NCBI GenBank assembly: GCA_030562195.1
Contig: CM060202.1
Coordinates: 31,920,599 to 31,984,598 of the forward strand
Origin: Nipponacmea schrenckii
Lineage: Eukaryota; Mollusca; Gastropoda; Lottiidae
Length of the DNA: 64,000 bases
Reading direction: 5' to 3'
Shown here: positions 12,961 through 24,447 of the stretch, in pieces
Layout of the letters: each line of letters begins with the position of its first letter
How positions within the stretch are numbered: position 1 is the first letter of the stretch
Translations under genes and position numbers: made by a program
The notes under the pieces: generated by a model
The model's database searches: none
Told to the model about the DNA's origin: nothing
What the model saw: only the letters and a program-made list of their open reading frames with translations

Positions 12961-13579
12961 AAATAATAAATTTTCCAGTGGTTAAATTTTCATCAACCAA
13001 GGGACAATTTAAGGAATATTTGGTAGTTGATATTACCGTTCATGCGGAAATGATTGCCGAAATTCAATTCAGCAAAGACGACACATTTTTTATCCGGTCT
13101 AATTAATAGATGATGTTTGTGATATAATACTTAGAAATAAAACAAAAAACAAAGATTGACAAATTTCACAGTTTGCCTTTTTTTTCTTAAGCGGCTGAGG
13201 GAACACCAAACAAAATTACAAAAGGGCATTAATGCTATGGGGCAAAATGTTGCTGGACTCCTTTCGGCCTTTCCCTATACATATTCTTGACTCAAATGAA
13301 GTCTCAAAATGGCGAACATATTCTATGAACATATCTACCGCTTCTAATTTAATTCAAAGTTTTTTTTAATTTTTCGCCTCGTTTTATTCTAACAATTTTA
13401 ATACCACAATCTCGTTCAAACGACGATGTTTAAAACCAATGAAAGCCAATGTAGAATTCTACATTGAAAAGGAGGATCAGCGATAGCTAAAAAGGGGTTA
13501 TTATAATATTAGAAAAATCAATTCTTAATTATACAGGTAATTTAACTGTCAGTTATTGAGTTTTAACTTGATATTGTAG

Positions 13580-13766
13580 GATTGGAATATCTAAAAGGAT
13601 TTTTAGTACATATTGACGGTGAATTATGTTTTCAACATACTAGTGATTCAAACCCTGCTGCTGTATTTCCAGTAGAATGTAGTAGAACTTTAACTGGTCG
13701 TTATGTCAATATAAGTCGATACTCTGTTCCTCAATCTTAACTGTTTATGTGAAGTTAAAATATACA
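13580..13766 (+). pseudogene. Gene B FTP second-half exon, frameshifted
   Basis: The sequence aligns to the intact 189-bp exon of gene D (40227-40415). It reads [20 protein letters not shown] and onward to YSVPQS, then TAA at 13738-13740. Near that point it is two bases shorter than gene D, so the final LCEVEIY is out of frame. The donor is changed to CAGTAATATT. As it stands the exon would truncate the protein. Confidence 0.75.
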
Positions 13767-14069
13767 GTAATATTAAATTTATAAGGATTTAAATAAAATT
13801 TTTATCTGATAAGGTTAATTAAACCATTCAAGTTATGAATACCAATCGATAACGTTAAAATAGGTAAAGCATTCTGGGTTTAAATTTTAATAACAAAGTC
13901 ATATTGATATTATTAGTGAAGAATGATAATGTATTCAAGTAAAGACTTATCTCAAATTACAGTTTGTTTTAAATGAAAATAATATGTCTTTAGGTGTTCA
14001 ACAGTTATTGCTAACAAGTACTTTATTTTCACTATTAAACCAGATGTAAAGATTGTTTATCTTTTACAG

Positions 14070-14196
14070 TATTTTCTGAGGAACGTAGGGTTTAGAAGTA
14101 AAAATTTCTGTCATTGTTTAAACTTGCTAAATGTGATGTTATAACGGAAATGTCCAAAGGTTGTCAAAGGATGGCATGGTGATAGTTGCAATACAA
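14070..14196 (+). pseudogene. Gene B EGF exon, broken
   Basis: Counterpart of the 135-bp EGF exon of genes C (26578) and D (40927), but 127 bp long. Indels at the start and near 14110 destroy the frame; the equivalent of SECNN reads through altered codons. The acceptor TTTTACAG and the donor-like AAGTAAG remain. The two following EGF exons of gene D (41303, 41758) have no counterpart here; the minisatellite takes their place. Confidence 0.7.
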
Positions 14197-14294
14197 GTAA
14201 GTTTTTTATAATTCCACTGAAACTTTTAAGAAATGTCGTATTGTCTAAGGTGTCATTATAACGACCGAATTGTTTACGAATATGCTTATAAGAA

Positions 14295-14875
14295 TTGTCA
14301 GTAGGTAGTAAACCAGGTTATAAAGATGATGATTGAACAGTGGGAAGTGAATTATTGAGAAAATGATTGTACATGTTTAATAACCAGGTTATGAGATGGT
14401 GATTGTACAGTAGGTAGTAAACCCGTTTATAGGAATTGATTTACGTACTAAGTAAACGATTATAGAATGTGATTGTACAGTAGGTAGGTAAACGAGGGTT
14501 ATATAGAGATGATTGTAAAAATCTAGGGTAAAACTAGGGAATAGAGAAAATAATAGTTCGTAGGTAAGTTAACCAGGTTATAGAGAAGATAATTGTACAG
14601 TGGATCAGTAAACAATATTATGAGAAAATGATTACAGTAGGTAATCAAACACCGGTTATAGAGAAGATGGGTGTACTGTAGGTAGGTAAACCAGGTTATA
14701 GAGAAATAATTGAACGGTAGGTTATTTAATCAGATTATATAGAAGATGATAGCAGAATGGTAAGTAAACCAGGTTTTATAGAAGATAATTGTACAGAAGA
14801 GAAGTAAATCATGTTATATAGAAGGTGAGTTTTACGTAGAATTGATAAACCGGGTTGTTCAATAATATTATAGAC
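14295..14875. repeat. Splice-donor minisatellite, decayed copy (gene B)
   Basis: Degenerate tandem units of about 40 bp resembling AACCAGGTTATAGAGAAGAT, then GATTGTACAGTAGGTAAGTA. The unit corresponds to the 3' end of an EGF exon (PGYR..DCTV) plus its splice donor. Homologous arrays lie at the same gene position in C (27226) and D (41880). This copy is the most diverged. Confidence 0.8.
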
Positions 14876-14912
14876 AAATTCAAGGACAGTTTATTGTATG
14901 TTTAAATATCAG

Positions 14913-15860
14913 AATGTCCTAGTGGTTTCTATGGTGCTGGTTGTCAGAAGAATTGTAATAATAGAAAATGTCTGAAGAATTCAAAGTGTGATCATGTAAC
15001 AGGAGAATGTATTGGTGGATGTTCTGTGGGATATAGTCCAATAGACTGTAGTAAAGGTATGTCATTGACGTAGACATCTTGTGAATGCGCATGTTGATAA
15101 TTCGCATATATTTTATGACGGAAATCTATACCAGCCTCTGATAGCTATCTGGAAAGTTGTCTGTTGGTGTCGAATGAAAAATTAAACCTGTTGAATGAGG
15201 ACTTTTTTTTTTTTTTTTGCAAACCTGGGATTACTATCATGTAGCTTTTTACATGGACCATCAATACCCTATCACATCTTTTAAAGTTTGGGCCTTTGCT
15301 GATGTTCTAACAGTGGTTTTTATATGAACAAACGGGGTCTGCATTTAATTAATTTTCCTTTTATATTTAAATATCAGAATGTCCTGATGGTTTCTATGGT
15401 GCTGGTTGTCAGGAGAATTGTAATAATAGAAAATGTCTGAAGAATTCAAGGTGTGATCATGTAACAGGAGAATGTATTGGTGGATGTTCTGTGGGTTATA
15501 ATCCAACAGTTTTAGATTGTACTCAAGGTAGTCAACTAATTAATTTACTAGTATCAATATGATGTATTTTCTCATTTAAATTCTAATTCTTATAGAAATG
15601 TTAGAAACTCACATACTTTGTTGTTGAAAAAGTGAAATGACACAAATCAAATTCATAAAGCGGTACTAATATTATGTCACAATTTAAGGAAAGTTTATTG
15701 TATTTTTAAATATCAGAATGTCCTAGTGGTTTCTATGGTGCTGGTTGTCAGAAGAATTGTACTAATAGAAAATGTCTGAAGAATTCAAGGTGTGATCATA
15801 TAACAGGAGAATGTATTGGTGGATGTTCTGTGGGATATAGTCCAATAGACTGTAGTAAAG
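14913..15860 (+). CDS. Gene B EGF exons, first block (three)
   Basis: Exons 14913-15056 (144), 15378-15527 (150) and 15717-15860 (144). Each has acceptor TATCAG and an AAG|GTA donor and encodes ECP(S/D)[15 protein letters not shown] modules ending in PIDCSK (144-bp form) or PTVLDCTQ (150-bp form). The 144-bp and 150-bp forms each travel with their own downstream intron, which matches that of gene A. The duplication unit therefore included intron sequence. Confidence 0.82.
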
Positions 15861-16461
15861 GTATGCTATTGACGTAGACATCTTGTTAATGGACATGGGG
15901 ATAATCCGATTTTTATTTTTCAGCCTCTGATGTCGACTTAAAAATTAGGCCCTGTTGAATGTAGCTCTTCACATGACCATCACAACCCTATCACATTAAA
16001 TCATTCTGTTCTAGTCGAAGTTCATATAATAAGGTTAAACGCAGAGCTAAGGCTACTTATGGGAGAAAGGTCGGTCAAAATATAAATACAATTGCCAAAT
16101 CCAATCCTAAACTTCTCTGGAACAATTTAAAACGTCAAAAATCTAGAGTAACTAAGACAAATTTAACTTCTGAGGACTTTATTTGTCACTTTAAGGAAAT
16201 TTACGGCTACCGATCGTCAGATTCTGATATCTACATTGTAAGCCTAGATAGGGATATTTCAGATAGGGACGTCGAGCTAGCCATCAAAAAATCAAATATG
16301 AAAAAAGTACGGGTCCCAATCAATTATTCAACGAATAATTTGTCAATGTCAATAATATGTACAAAAATTATATTGTACATTTATTGACTTAGGGAAAGCA
16401 TTTGACTTAGTGGATAGGAACTTCCTTCTGGCTAAGATTCATTCGGTAGGGTCGGCAGTAA

Positions 16462-16912
16462 GGTAGCAACGATATTATTATTAATCGCCATATCGCGATT
16501 ATCCAAATCAATATAATATCGTATCGTTCAAAACTCAAATTATCGCATTATCGCAATAAAATACAATACCATGAAAAATATACTTATCAGATATTATGAT
16601 AACAATTTGTCATGAATATTTTCATATCGACCCCTTAATTAGTTCAAATCTGGATGGAAAATTTGACCAATGGGTAATTTAGAGTAATTTTATGATATTG
16701 ATGGTCACTCAAACCCAATCTTATCTGACAGTTCCTAAGAATACTGCTTTACATGGAGATATGGAGTCCCAATGAAACCTGATGCAGATAAAAACATTGA
16801 TATCACGATATTATACATATTATTTCCAGTATCATCACGATAATACAATTTATCGCGATATTTTCATTTTTTATATCGCGTTTAATCATGATATCTTAAA
16901 ACTGTTATCGTT
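16462..16912. mobile_element. hAT-like MITE nested in the LINE
   Basis: The reverse-transcriptase frame is interrupted between two copies of GGCAGTAA (16454-16461 and 16913-16920), an 8-bp duplication typical of hAT elements. Removing the insert and one copy rejoins the LINE reading ...HSVGVGSKRKNIIRSMY. The insert is AT-rich with many ATCGCGATA-like palindromes. Its ends share only a short imperfect inverted AACGATA. No coding capacity. Confidence 0.65.
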
Positions 16913-18314
16913 GGCAGTAAAAGGAAAAATATTATAAGATCAATGTATCATCAAGTTTAAAGGACAATTATCTGAAAAGTTTAATAATTTTTCAGGAGTG
17001 AAACAAGGTGAACCACTTTCACCATTGCTATTCTTGTTATTTATTAGGGGACATAAAAATTGTCTTGATAGTGATGACCCAGATTTAGTTAAAATATGTA
17101 ATACCATCATTTACTTTTTCCTTTTTGCGGATGATACTGTACTCTTTGCCAATCTTGAACGAGCCTTGCAAAATCTATTGGAAAAATCTATTGTAGTACA
17201 TGGAAACTTGAGATAAAATGCCAATAAATCTAAAGTGATAGTATTTAGTAAGAGCAAGCTATCACTGTATGCCATTTTTAAAATTGATAACACTACGCTA
17301 GAAATTGTAAAAGAATATGTATATCTCGGAATTTTATTTTTTTATAACGGGAAATTCCTTAATGCTGAGAAGAGACTGGTGTCTCAAGAGAGGAAAGCCC
17401 TAGGTTTCAGGAGTGAAACAAGGTGAACCACTTTCACCATTGCTATTCTTCTAACTTATTAATGACATTAAAAATTGTCTTGATAAGGATGACCCAGATT
17501 TAGTTAAAACATGTATTACCATCATTTACTTTTTCCTTTAGGATACTGTACTGTACTGTGCCAATCGTGAACTAGCCCTGCAAAATCTATAGGATAAATT
17601 TTGCTTTTATTGTAGTACATGGAAACTTAAGATAAAAGCCAATATTTCCACTCTCACTGTATTTCTCGTAATAAACGCATTCAAATTCACGTAAACTGCA
17701 AACACCAGTCACATTCCTGAGCGCGTAAGAATACAATAACATGACCCACCTTACTCATAGGCCTACTACGTTTTGTCGTCTGTTGTGACCTAGATAGGGT
17801 TTTTGACTAGGTCAATATTTTATGGATTAAAACTTCTGAAATCAAGATGAAAATTTAAATTTTTGAATATGGAAAGTTTGCAAGGATCAATTTTCGGCAT
17901 CTTGCGCCAATCCACAACAAATTAATTCCCAAACTATGTCAATTGACATGGTAAGCTCCACACACCCAGGTTTTAAAACAATTCCACGTTCACAACAAAC
18001 TGTACTTTGAATTTAAACGTCAAGGGTCCATACTAATAAATAATATCACAGAAGCAAAACACACAGCTAAATCGTTCAATTTTACACTTTTATCAATTTT
18101 ACACATGTTAATCCACTTTTGTTAATGATAAGGCTATCGTTTAGTCTTTTCAATCGTTGATATTTTTGTTAAAAGCCGCCATTTTGGTTCATTGACGATC
18201 TTTTGTCTCGTGGTCACATGGCAAATTTTTTTGATTATTTGTACATTTTTCATAGCGTATGCTCAAACTAAAACTCACAACATGGCTCCTGTTTAGGCCT
18301 TATTTTCAACCGGC

Positions 18315-18416
18315 AACCTTTTTGACATGGAATTTAATCTAAAACTCCGTAAAAAGAATACAAAAAACCTTTTTGACATGGAATTTAATCTAAAACTCCG
18401 TAAAAAGAATACAAAA
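18315..18416. repeat. Exact 51-bp tandem duplication
   Basis: The 51 bases beginning AACCTTTTTGACATGGAATT at 18315 are repeated at once at 18366. Since 51 is a multiple of three, the open frame at 18327-18512 is extended by the repeat, but that frame has no other sign of coding. Confidence 0.8.
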
Positions 18417-19294
18417 AACCCTAATGGAAATATAAGCAATGAACGATGGACCCACTGCAGTTACGGTAATATGAATACATCGGTCAACCACAATAATTCA
18501 ACTATTCTTTAATTAAAACACCTATTATAGACCAATTCCGCCAAGAATGGTTCGCATCCTTAGAGCTTTCTAGCAAACTTGTAAAATTAACTTTGAATTT
18601 GAATCAAACCTAGATCTTATATTTCTGCTAAATTCATATGACTTATTTGTCATTTCCGTTGTGGTAGACTTAAATCAAATGTTGAAACTCGTCGATACAC
18701 TAAAGTCCCACGCGATAAAAAATATTGGTTATGTTGTAACTCGAAATATATTGAAGATGAATATTACTATGTTGCCCCTCGTACGTTTCGCTCCGCAGAA
18801 AATAAATCAACCGTCGTTTCTGGTCGTTTCCCGCCCTTCACAAATTGAATCGATTATTGTCTCCCTCAAACGATAAATAAATTTTGAACTTGGGTAATTA
18901 TCTCTTTCGTGCTTTTAAACTTAGATATACACTTTTAAATTTGTAATCTGTCAACCCACTGGGAATTCCTGTTTAAATACATGAATTCGTTGCCTTTAAT
19001 AATTGATAGTTAGATTCGGCATATCAGTCATGTACTCTCTGTTATAGGTAATTTCATTAGTTTTGTATTCGTGTATTCGTGGGTTATTTTGTTTTTTCTT
19101 TCTTTATTTCATTGTATGTTTGTACTAATTTTTGTATTATATGTATCCAGCTACAGTATGTATTTACTTTGCTGTTCAATAAATAATAATAATCTTACAC
19201 ATCTTAAAGTTTTTGCTGATGTTCTGACAGTGGTTTTTATATGAACAAACAGGGTTTGCATTTAATTAAGTATCCTTTTATATTTAAATATCAG

Positions 19295-20589
19295 AATGTC
19301 CTGATGGTTTCTATGGTGTTAGTTGTCAGAAGAATTGTAATAATAGAAAATGTCTGAAATATTCAAAGTGTGATCATGTAACAGGAGAATGTATTGGTGG
19401 ATGTTCTGTGGGTTATACTCCAACAGTTTTAGATTGTACTCAAGGTAGTCAACTAATTAATTTACTAGTATCAATATGATGTATTTTCTCATTTAAATTC
19501 TAATTCTTATAGAAATGTTCAAAATTCACATACTTTGTTGTTGAAGTAAAATGAAACATGTAAATTTAATTGATAAACCTGTACACAGTTTATTGTGTTT
19601 TTAAATATCATATCCATAAAATTGTGTCCTGATATATCAGAATGTGCTAATGGTTTCTATGGTGCTGATTGTCAGAAAAATTGTACTAATAGAAAATGTC
19701 TGAAGAATTCAACGTGTGATCATGTAACAGGAGAATGTATTGGTGGATGTTCTGTGGGATATACTCCAACAGTTTTAGATTGTACACAAGGTAATTATTA
19801 GTTTATCCTTATTTGTAATGATCTGATATTAGCAGAGCTAATTTGTCGATGGGATTTAGGGTGATCCAAGGTCTGGTGACTGACAGTTGGTGATATAAAA
19901 CAGCTTCTTTCAATAGATTGAATTTTCTGAGGGCAAAACAATGGTTCATTGCAGAATAAAACCTTGTTCAGATTAATACGTTACTTTTAATGATACGATG
20001 CAAGTCAAATCTTAATTTGTCCTTTATATGTGTGTAGAGGAATCAGAAAGAGCCTTTAATATACATACACTCTTTAGGATTTTTTGAACATTCTGTTTTC
20101 TGGTTTGTATTTTAGAATGTGAGACTGGTTTGTATGGAGCAGGTTGTAGTAAAAAATGCTCCGATAGAAAATGTAATGATAATTCAAAATGTGACAGTAA
20201 AACAGGAGAATGTATTGATGGATGTCAACCAGGTTTTCAGTTCATAGACTGTACACAAGGTATTGTTTTTAGAGAAATATTCAAAATTATGATAACATAT
20301 ATTTATGTAATTTACAGAAGACGAAAACAAAAATCGACAGAAGGAAATCAAATTATACTAGTTTTTTACAAATTCAACATTTTTATAATTAATTCCTTTC
20401 TGTTTCTTAATCTAGAATGTAATGAAGGATTTTATGGAAATAATTGTTTATCAAATTGTTCAGCAAGATTTTGTCAATCACAAGACCAGTGTAATAATAT
20501 AGATGGAGCATGTGATTGTCTAGATGGATATCAAGGAACTGACTGCACTGTTATAAAAGATGATTCTAAAGATGTCGATGAGGATACAG
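19295..20589 (+). CDS. Gene B EGF exons, second block (four)
   Basis: Exons 19295-19444, 19641-19790 (both 150), 20116-20259 (144; [19 protein letters not shown] type) and 20416-20589 (174; [20 protein letters not shown] type, ending in an acidic stalk KDDSKDVDEDT). The last two are the membrane-proximal pair found in the same order in A and C. All are phase 1-1. The open frame through 20260-20415 is read-through of a short intron, not coding. Confidence 0.82.
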
Positions 20590-20818
20590 GTTAGTTGTGA
20601 CATCTCTACATGGTTTTGTTTGTCTTATATCAATGGTTTATGATACAAGCTACAAGATTTCAGTACAAAATACAAGGTTTATCTCAATATTTTGTTACAC
20701 AATTACTGTTCACACAATAGAGGTCCGTTACCTTGATCCCAAATAATAATTAATGGAATTGTGCTGATCGACTATCCTCAGTTTATTTGGTTTAAATTTT
20801 CATTTTGTTGTGTTTCAG

Positions 20819-22307
20819 TAAACAATGATAAAGATACAACAATAATTATCTTAGCAGTGGTTATAACCATTTTGGTGGCGATTTTAATCATTTTTAGTGT
20901 GGTTGTTTTCATTAAATACAGAAAATATAAAGGTGCATTTTTCAGTGATGTATTATTAAAGGCGTTTCCTAGCTTTTTTACAATAATCACTTACTCTTCT
21001 GTAAAATTTCAAGATCTAGCTATCAACAAATGTAATTGTTGTGTATTTTGTAAAACTCTGAATACAAACTATCTTCCGTACGATAGCATTAAATATAAAC
21101 TTGTCGGTTGTCGGTTGTCATGGATGACATAATTTATTGGCATGGATGATATGATTTATGTTTATAACGACTAGGCCAATTCTGATTCCTTAAAAAACTG
21201 TGTTAATAATAAAATCGTTATCTTCCGTTTCAGATACAAACCATACCGAGAGCAAGTGAGTATATATGTATCCTCAAATGAAACAATTTTATGTATTTTT
21301 TATGATCTCTAATTGAACATAAATAATTAAACATTACCTTATTTTTCCCAAGGAGTTTAATTATGTAGAACACTCTATTTGCTGCATGTTTTTGGTAACA
21401 TTATACATCTTATTTATAGTGTTTATGAAAGTACAGGACCAACAACAGCTCATATTTATGATGATTTAGGTTTGTATCTCTCAAAATATTCAAGTCAATG
21501 TCTTATTTCTGTCCGAATAGCTGCCATATAAGCTTTATCCGGAAACTAACGTTGATATGTCATGTTCCAAACAGTCGCCTAAATCTAGATCAGAATAAAG
21601 GGACACCGCATAGTTCTCCAAACAATACATTATAAATAAAGTCAATTTGCAAATAAACCAGACTTCAAAAGATTACTATAGATGGGATTCACAAGACTTT
21701 ATAAGAAGTCACTATCACACCAGATCACATCTCTATCACCATTCCATAGTATTATAAACCTTTAATCATCTATCAAGAAAGGTAACTTGTATATTATGTT
21801 TTAAAGGTTTCAATTTCAAGATTAATAGAGATGTTGTGTATGTTTTAAAGGTGGTCAACTCAAATGCCAATTTCAGACTTACTATTCTAAGGGTTCCTCT
21901 AGTCGGGTGTTTGTAGAGTCTTATTAATTATTATTATTCTATTAACAAATATGTTAAGAAAACAGTTTATCGTGTTTCATTTCAGTTACAAAAAAAAAAC
22001 CGTACAAAGTCATTCAATATTTAAAGAGGGAAATGTTTTATACCGAACAATTCGCCTTCGTCCTATTTTCACAACACGCCTTTCTGCATAGACCCTCTTT
22101 AACAACCATGAAAAAGATACGAAAGATAAATCCTTAGCTCAGTTAGGTATGTACTAATATGTATTTGATATATTTACAGAATTTTTATTTCCATATTTTG
22201 CAGACTCTAGAGATCCGGAAAACTCAACAAGTCAAGATACACCTGTCTATTATAACACAACTTCAGGAGTTTCAATAGACGAATCTAAAAAACAACAAAC
22301 CAATTGA
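20819..22307 (+). CDS. Gene B TM and shortened tail
   Basis: TM exon 20819-20932 ([20 protein letters not shown]...), tail exons 21234-21255 and 21420-21469 (VYESTG, HIYDDL), and the last exon 22204-22307 ending in a TGA shared with A and C. The region of A's exons 3336-3372 and 3649-3701 is removed here by one deletion of about 515 bp, with its junction near 21991-22003. Together those exons are 90 bp and phase 1-1, so the tail stays in frame but lacks the SDYINL motif. Confidence 0.75.
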
Positions 22308-23055
22308 ATCAACTGTACTGTCCACATAACTATATATTGAGAACTATATATTATACTATATATTGTCTTCATGCGAGTATTATTCAGATATTCAGTGCAG
22401 AAAATTAACATTTACATTGGTATTAAGTGGCAATGTGTATAATTTACGTTGTAATTTTTGTTATATGCTTATATTTATCACAGTTGGCACTATAAACTAA
22501 TGGCTTTATTGTTACGAAATGACGATTTATGTACAGTGGTAATGTTGTGTGCACTGATATAATCAGTAGAAATAAGAATCGTTTCCATTAAGGTTAAGCA
22601 AGTCCTAAAACAAGATTGACATACCTTATTTGACATAGTGACTTTAATGGAAAGTTAAAAGAAATTCATATATTGTTAAATATATTTTTTTTTCCTTCAT
22701 TTCTATTTTATATGTTATTTGACTTTGTTACTTATATAATATTTAACATCAATACCATTATTATAGTGATATTGTGTTTAGGAAACATTATGACACCATA
22801 GTAGTAGTCAAATTCCTGTTGCCTTTATTTTTGTATGTGCATGTTATGTTACTCCAAAATATAGCTTCTTTTACACTAAAACTGTGTTATTAGGTGGAAG
22901 TGTTATATTTATCTATGACAAACTTTCAGTGGCATGTTGTGTTGACACTAGATAAATTTGGAAGACAATTAATAAATCTGTGCATAACTTGTCGATTACG
23001 CATCATGAATATCAGAATAAGCTCAGTTAAACAGGGTCATTATATTTGGTTCCCT

Positions 23056-23729
23056 GTCATTTAGGCACACATTTTTTTAAGAACACCTCATTTAGACACA
23101 GTACTTTAAGCACACTTCATTTACGGTCAGATAGAGAAATGTCATTTAGGCACATTGTTATATAGGCATAGCATTTTAGGCACACTTTCAATTAGGCACA
23201 TACTCAATTAGGCACACTTTTTTTTACGCACACTAATATCGGTCACAAAGTCATTAAGGCACAGTTATTTAGGCACAACTTGAATTAGCCACACCCCTTT
23301 TTAGGCACCCTTAAATTAAGTCAATATTCATTTACGCATACCTTCACAATAAGGCACGCATGCATAAATGACACATCTCCTTTTTGCATTCTGTCACCTG
23401 TTCAGAATTTGCATTTAGTCGAACCTGCCATCGTTGCCAAAATGACTACCAAATTGGTTGAGGGGGTGGGGGGGGGAGTTGCTTTTATTTATCGAACTTT
23501 AGAACACTTAAAGGTATATGGCGTCTTAGAATGAACACGAAAATGAAATAAAATTTATGGAGTTTTACGTCCTAATCCTGTACATCTTATGGGCTATGAA
23601 GACGGACAACGCCATGCAGTGTGCAATGAGGTAAATTTTTCCAAGACTGCCTAAATGTGCCTAAATGAAGTATGCTTGAAGTACTGTGTCTAAATGAGGT
23701 GTTCTAAAAAAAAAGCGTGCCTAAATAAC
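23056..23729. mobile_element. Foldback element with TTAGGCACA subrepeats
   Basis: The arm at 23056-23124 is an imperfect inverted copy (about 68 bp) of 23662-23729; both contain GAACACCTCATTTAGACACA or its complement. Between 23127 and 23350 there are about ten spaced copies of TTAGGCACA and variants, mostly in one orientation. The right half contains a SINE 3' fragment (about 23540-23640) and a G-rich run near 23470. No coding capacity. The class is uncertain. Confidence 0.55.
23540..23640 (-). mobile_element. SINE 3'-end fragment
   Basis: GGAGTTTTACGTCCTA and GACAACGCCATGCAGTGTGC match the 3' part of the full SINE at 25688-26032, in the same orientation. The 5' tRNA-like half is missing. 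It lies inside the foldback element. Confidence 0.6.
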
Positions 23730-23754
23730 TGCTTACTCATATTTCTATACGCCC

Positions 23755-23940
23755 ATAAATTTATTTTATTGTAATCGCCCCGGCGGTCCGTCGGTTCGTT
23801 TACATTTGTTTGTGCTCACTCTACAGGCTACAATTCTTAACGGAATCTTTTGACTTTTTGTGGGTCAGTTTCATTATGAAGATAATCCCTATCGATTTTC
23901 GTGTTGATCCGATAATTTTTCAACGAACTTTGAATCTGGG
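23755..23940 (-). mobile_element. Pearl-like element end
   Basis: Reading on the minus strand, this is one core unit (AAGAATTGTAGCCTGTAGAG), then GAACCGACGGACCGCCGGGG, GCGATTACA and TATGGGCGTATA. It matches the right end of the element in the gene C intron at 26255-26375. Confidence 0.5.
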
Positions 23941-24149
23941 ATTATGAAAGCGACGGTTAGTTCATGTATATATTCAAACGTTGCTTTAGGAACACGAAGA
24001 AGCTTAGGCTGTGTGCCAATGTCTGTCAAGAAAGCATATACCTTCCCGAAATTTGAAACTATAAAGCTAATGCCTTTCGGAGATGTTGTTTATATGTATC
24101 GAAAAATCTATTATTATCTATTTATCTAATAACAGTGATGCTGGTGAAA

Positions 24150-24300
24150 GATGTTGACGTAATGGATAACGGTTCAAGTCTTTTGGATGAGACCATAAAC
24201 CGAGGCCCTATGTGCTAGGAGCTATCCTCGCTATCCATCGACAGTGCGAAATCGAAAAAGAGTGGGCTTAGGTCGCCGTATTTTCATTTCATTTTGTTAA
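24150..24300 (+). mobile_element. SINE fragment
   Basis: ATAAACCGAGGCCCTATGTG and nearby bases are the reverse complement of part of the SINE at 25688. The piece ends in TTTTCATTTCATTTTG, like that SINE's (ATTTC)n tail. The tRNA-like head and much of the body are missing or diverged. Confidence 0.5.
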
Positions 24301-24447
24301 TATATAAATACATGTAAATGTTTGTACAAATGCACATAGATCTGTTATGACGACAGTCATTATGCAAACGAACAAAAGACTTTATATCACTTTCAAGTTC
24401 AAGTATATGGTTATACATATACTTTATTTAATTTCTTTCAATTGAAT

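Larger units (their letters stand above)
15997..19197 (+). mobile_element. LINE remnant inserted in a gene B intron
   Basis: Flanked by CACAT at 15992-15996 and 19198-19202, this 3.2-kb block splits an intron that is continuous in other copies (compare 15266 onward). It contains non-LTR ORF2 pieces: KLLWNNLKRQKSRV near 16110, IDLGKAFDLVDRNFLLAKIH near 16380, SGVKQGEPLSPLLFLLFI and FADDTVLFA at 16998-17150, and a C-terminal NSKYIEDEYYYV motif near 18750. The 3' end has AATAATAATAAT. The RT stretch at 16985 is repeated, more decayed, at 17405. Stops and frameshifts throughout show it is dead. Confidence 0.75.
7637..22307 (+). pseudogene. Gene B: FTP/EGF receptor with tyrosine tail, partly broken
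   Basis: Signal-peptide exon 7637-7691 ([18 protein letters not shown], phase 1), EGF exon 10946-11071 and FTP first half 11222-11440 are intact. The FTP second half (13580-13766) and the next EGF exon (14070-14196) carry frame-breaking lesions. Intact EGF exons then follow at 14913-15056, 15378-15527, 15717-15860, 19295-19444, 19641-19790, 20116-20259 and 20416-20589. The TM exon is 20819-20932 and tail exons are 21234-21255, 21420-21469 and 22204-22307. All ectodomain exons are phase 1-1, so skipping the two broken ones would still give an open frame of about 581 residues. It is either a decaying pseudogene or a receptor that has lost half its lectin domain; RNA would decide. A 3.2-kb LINE sits in the intron 15861-19294. 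Confidence 0.7.
22308..24447. other. Spacer between genes B and C
   Basis: The first ~700 bases are homologous to the sequence after genes A and C. A foldback element (23056-23729), a pearl-like fragment (23755-23940) and a SINE fragment (24150-24300) follow. The open frame 23944-24129 overlaps repeat-derived sequence and shows no known domain. No gene is supported here. Confidence 0.55.
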
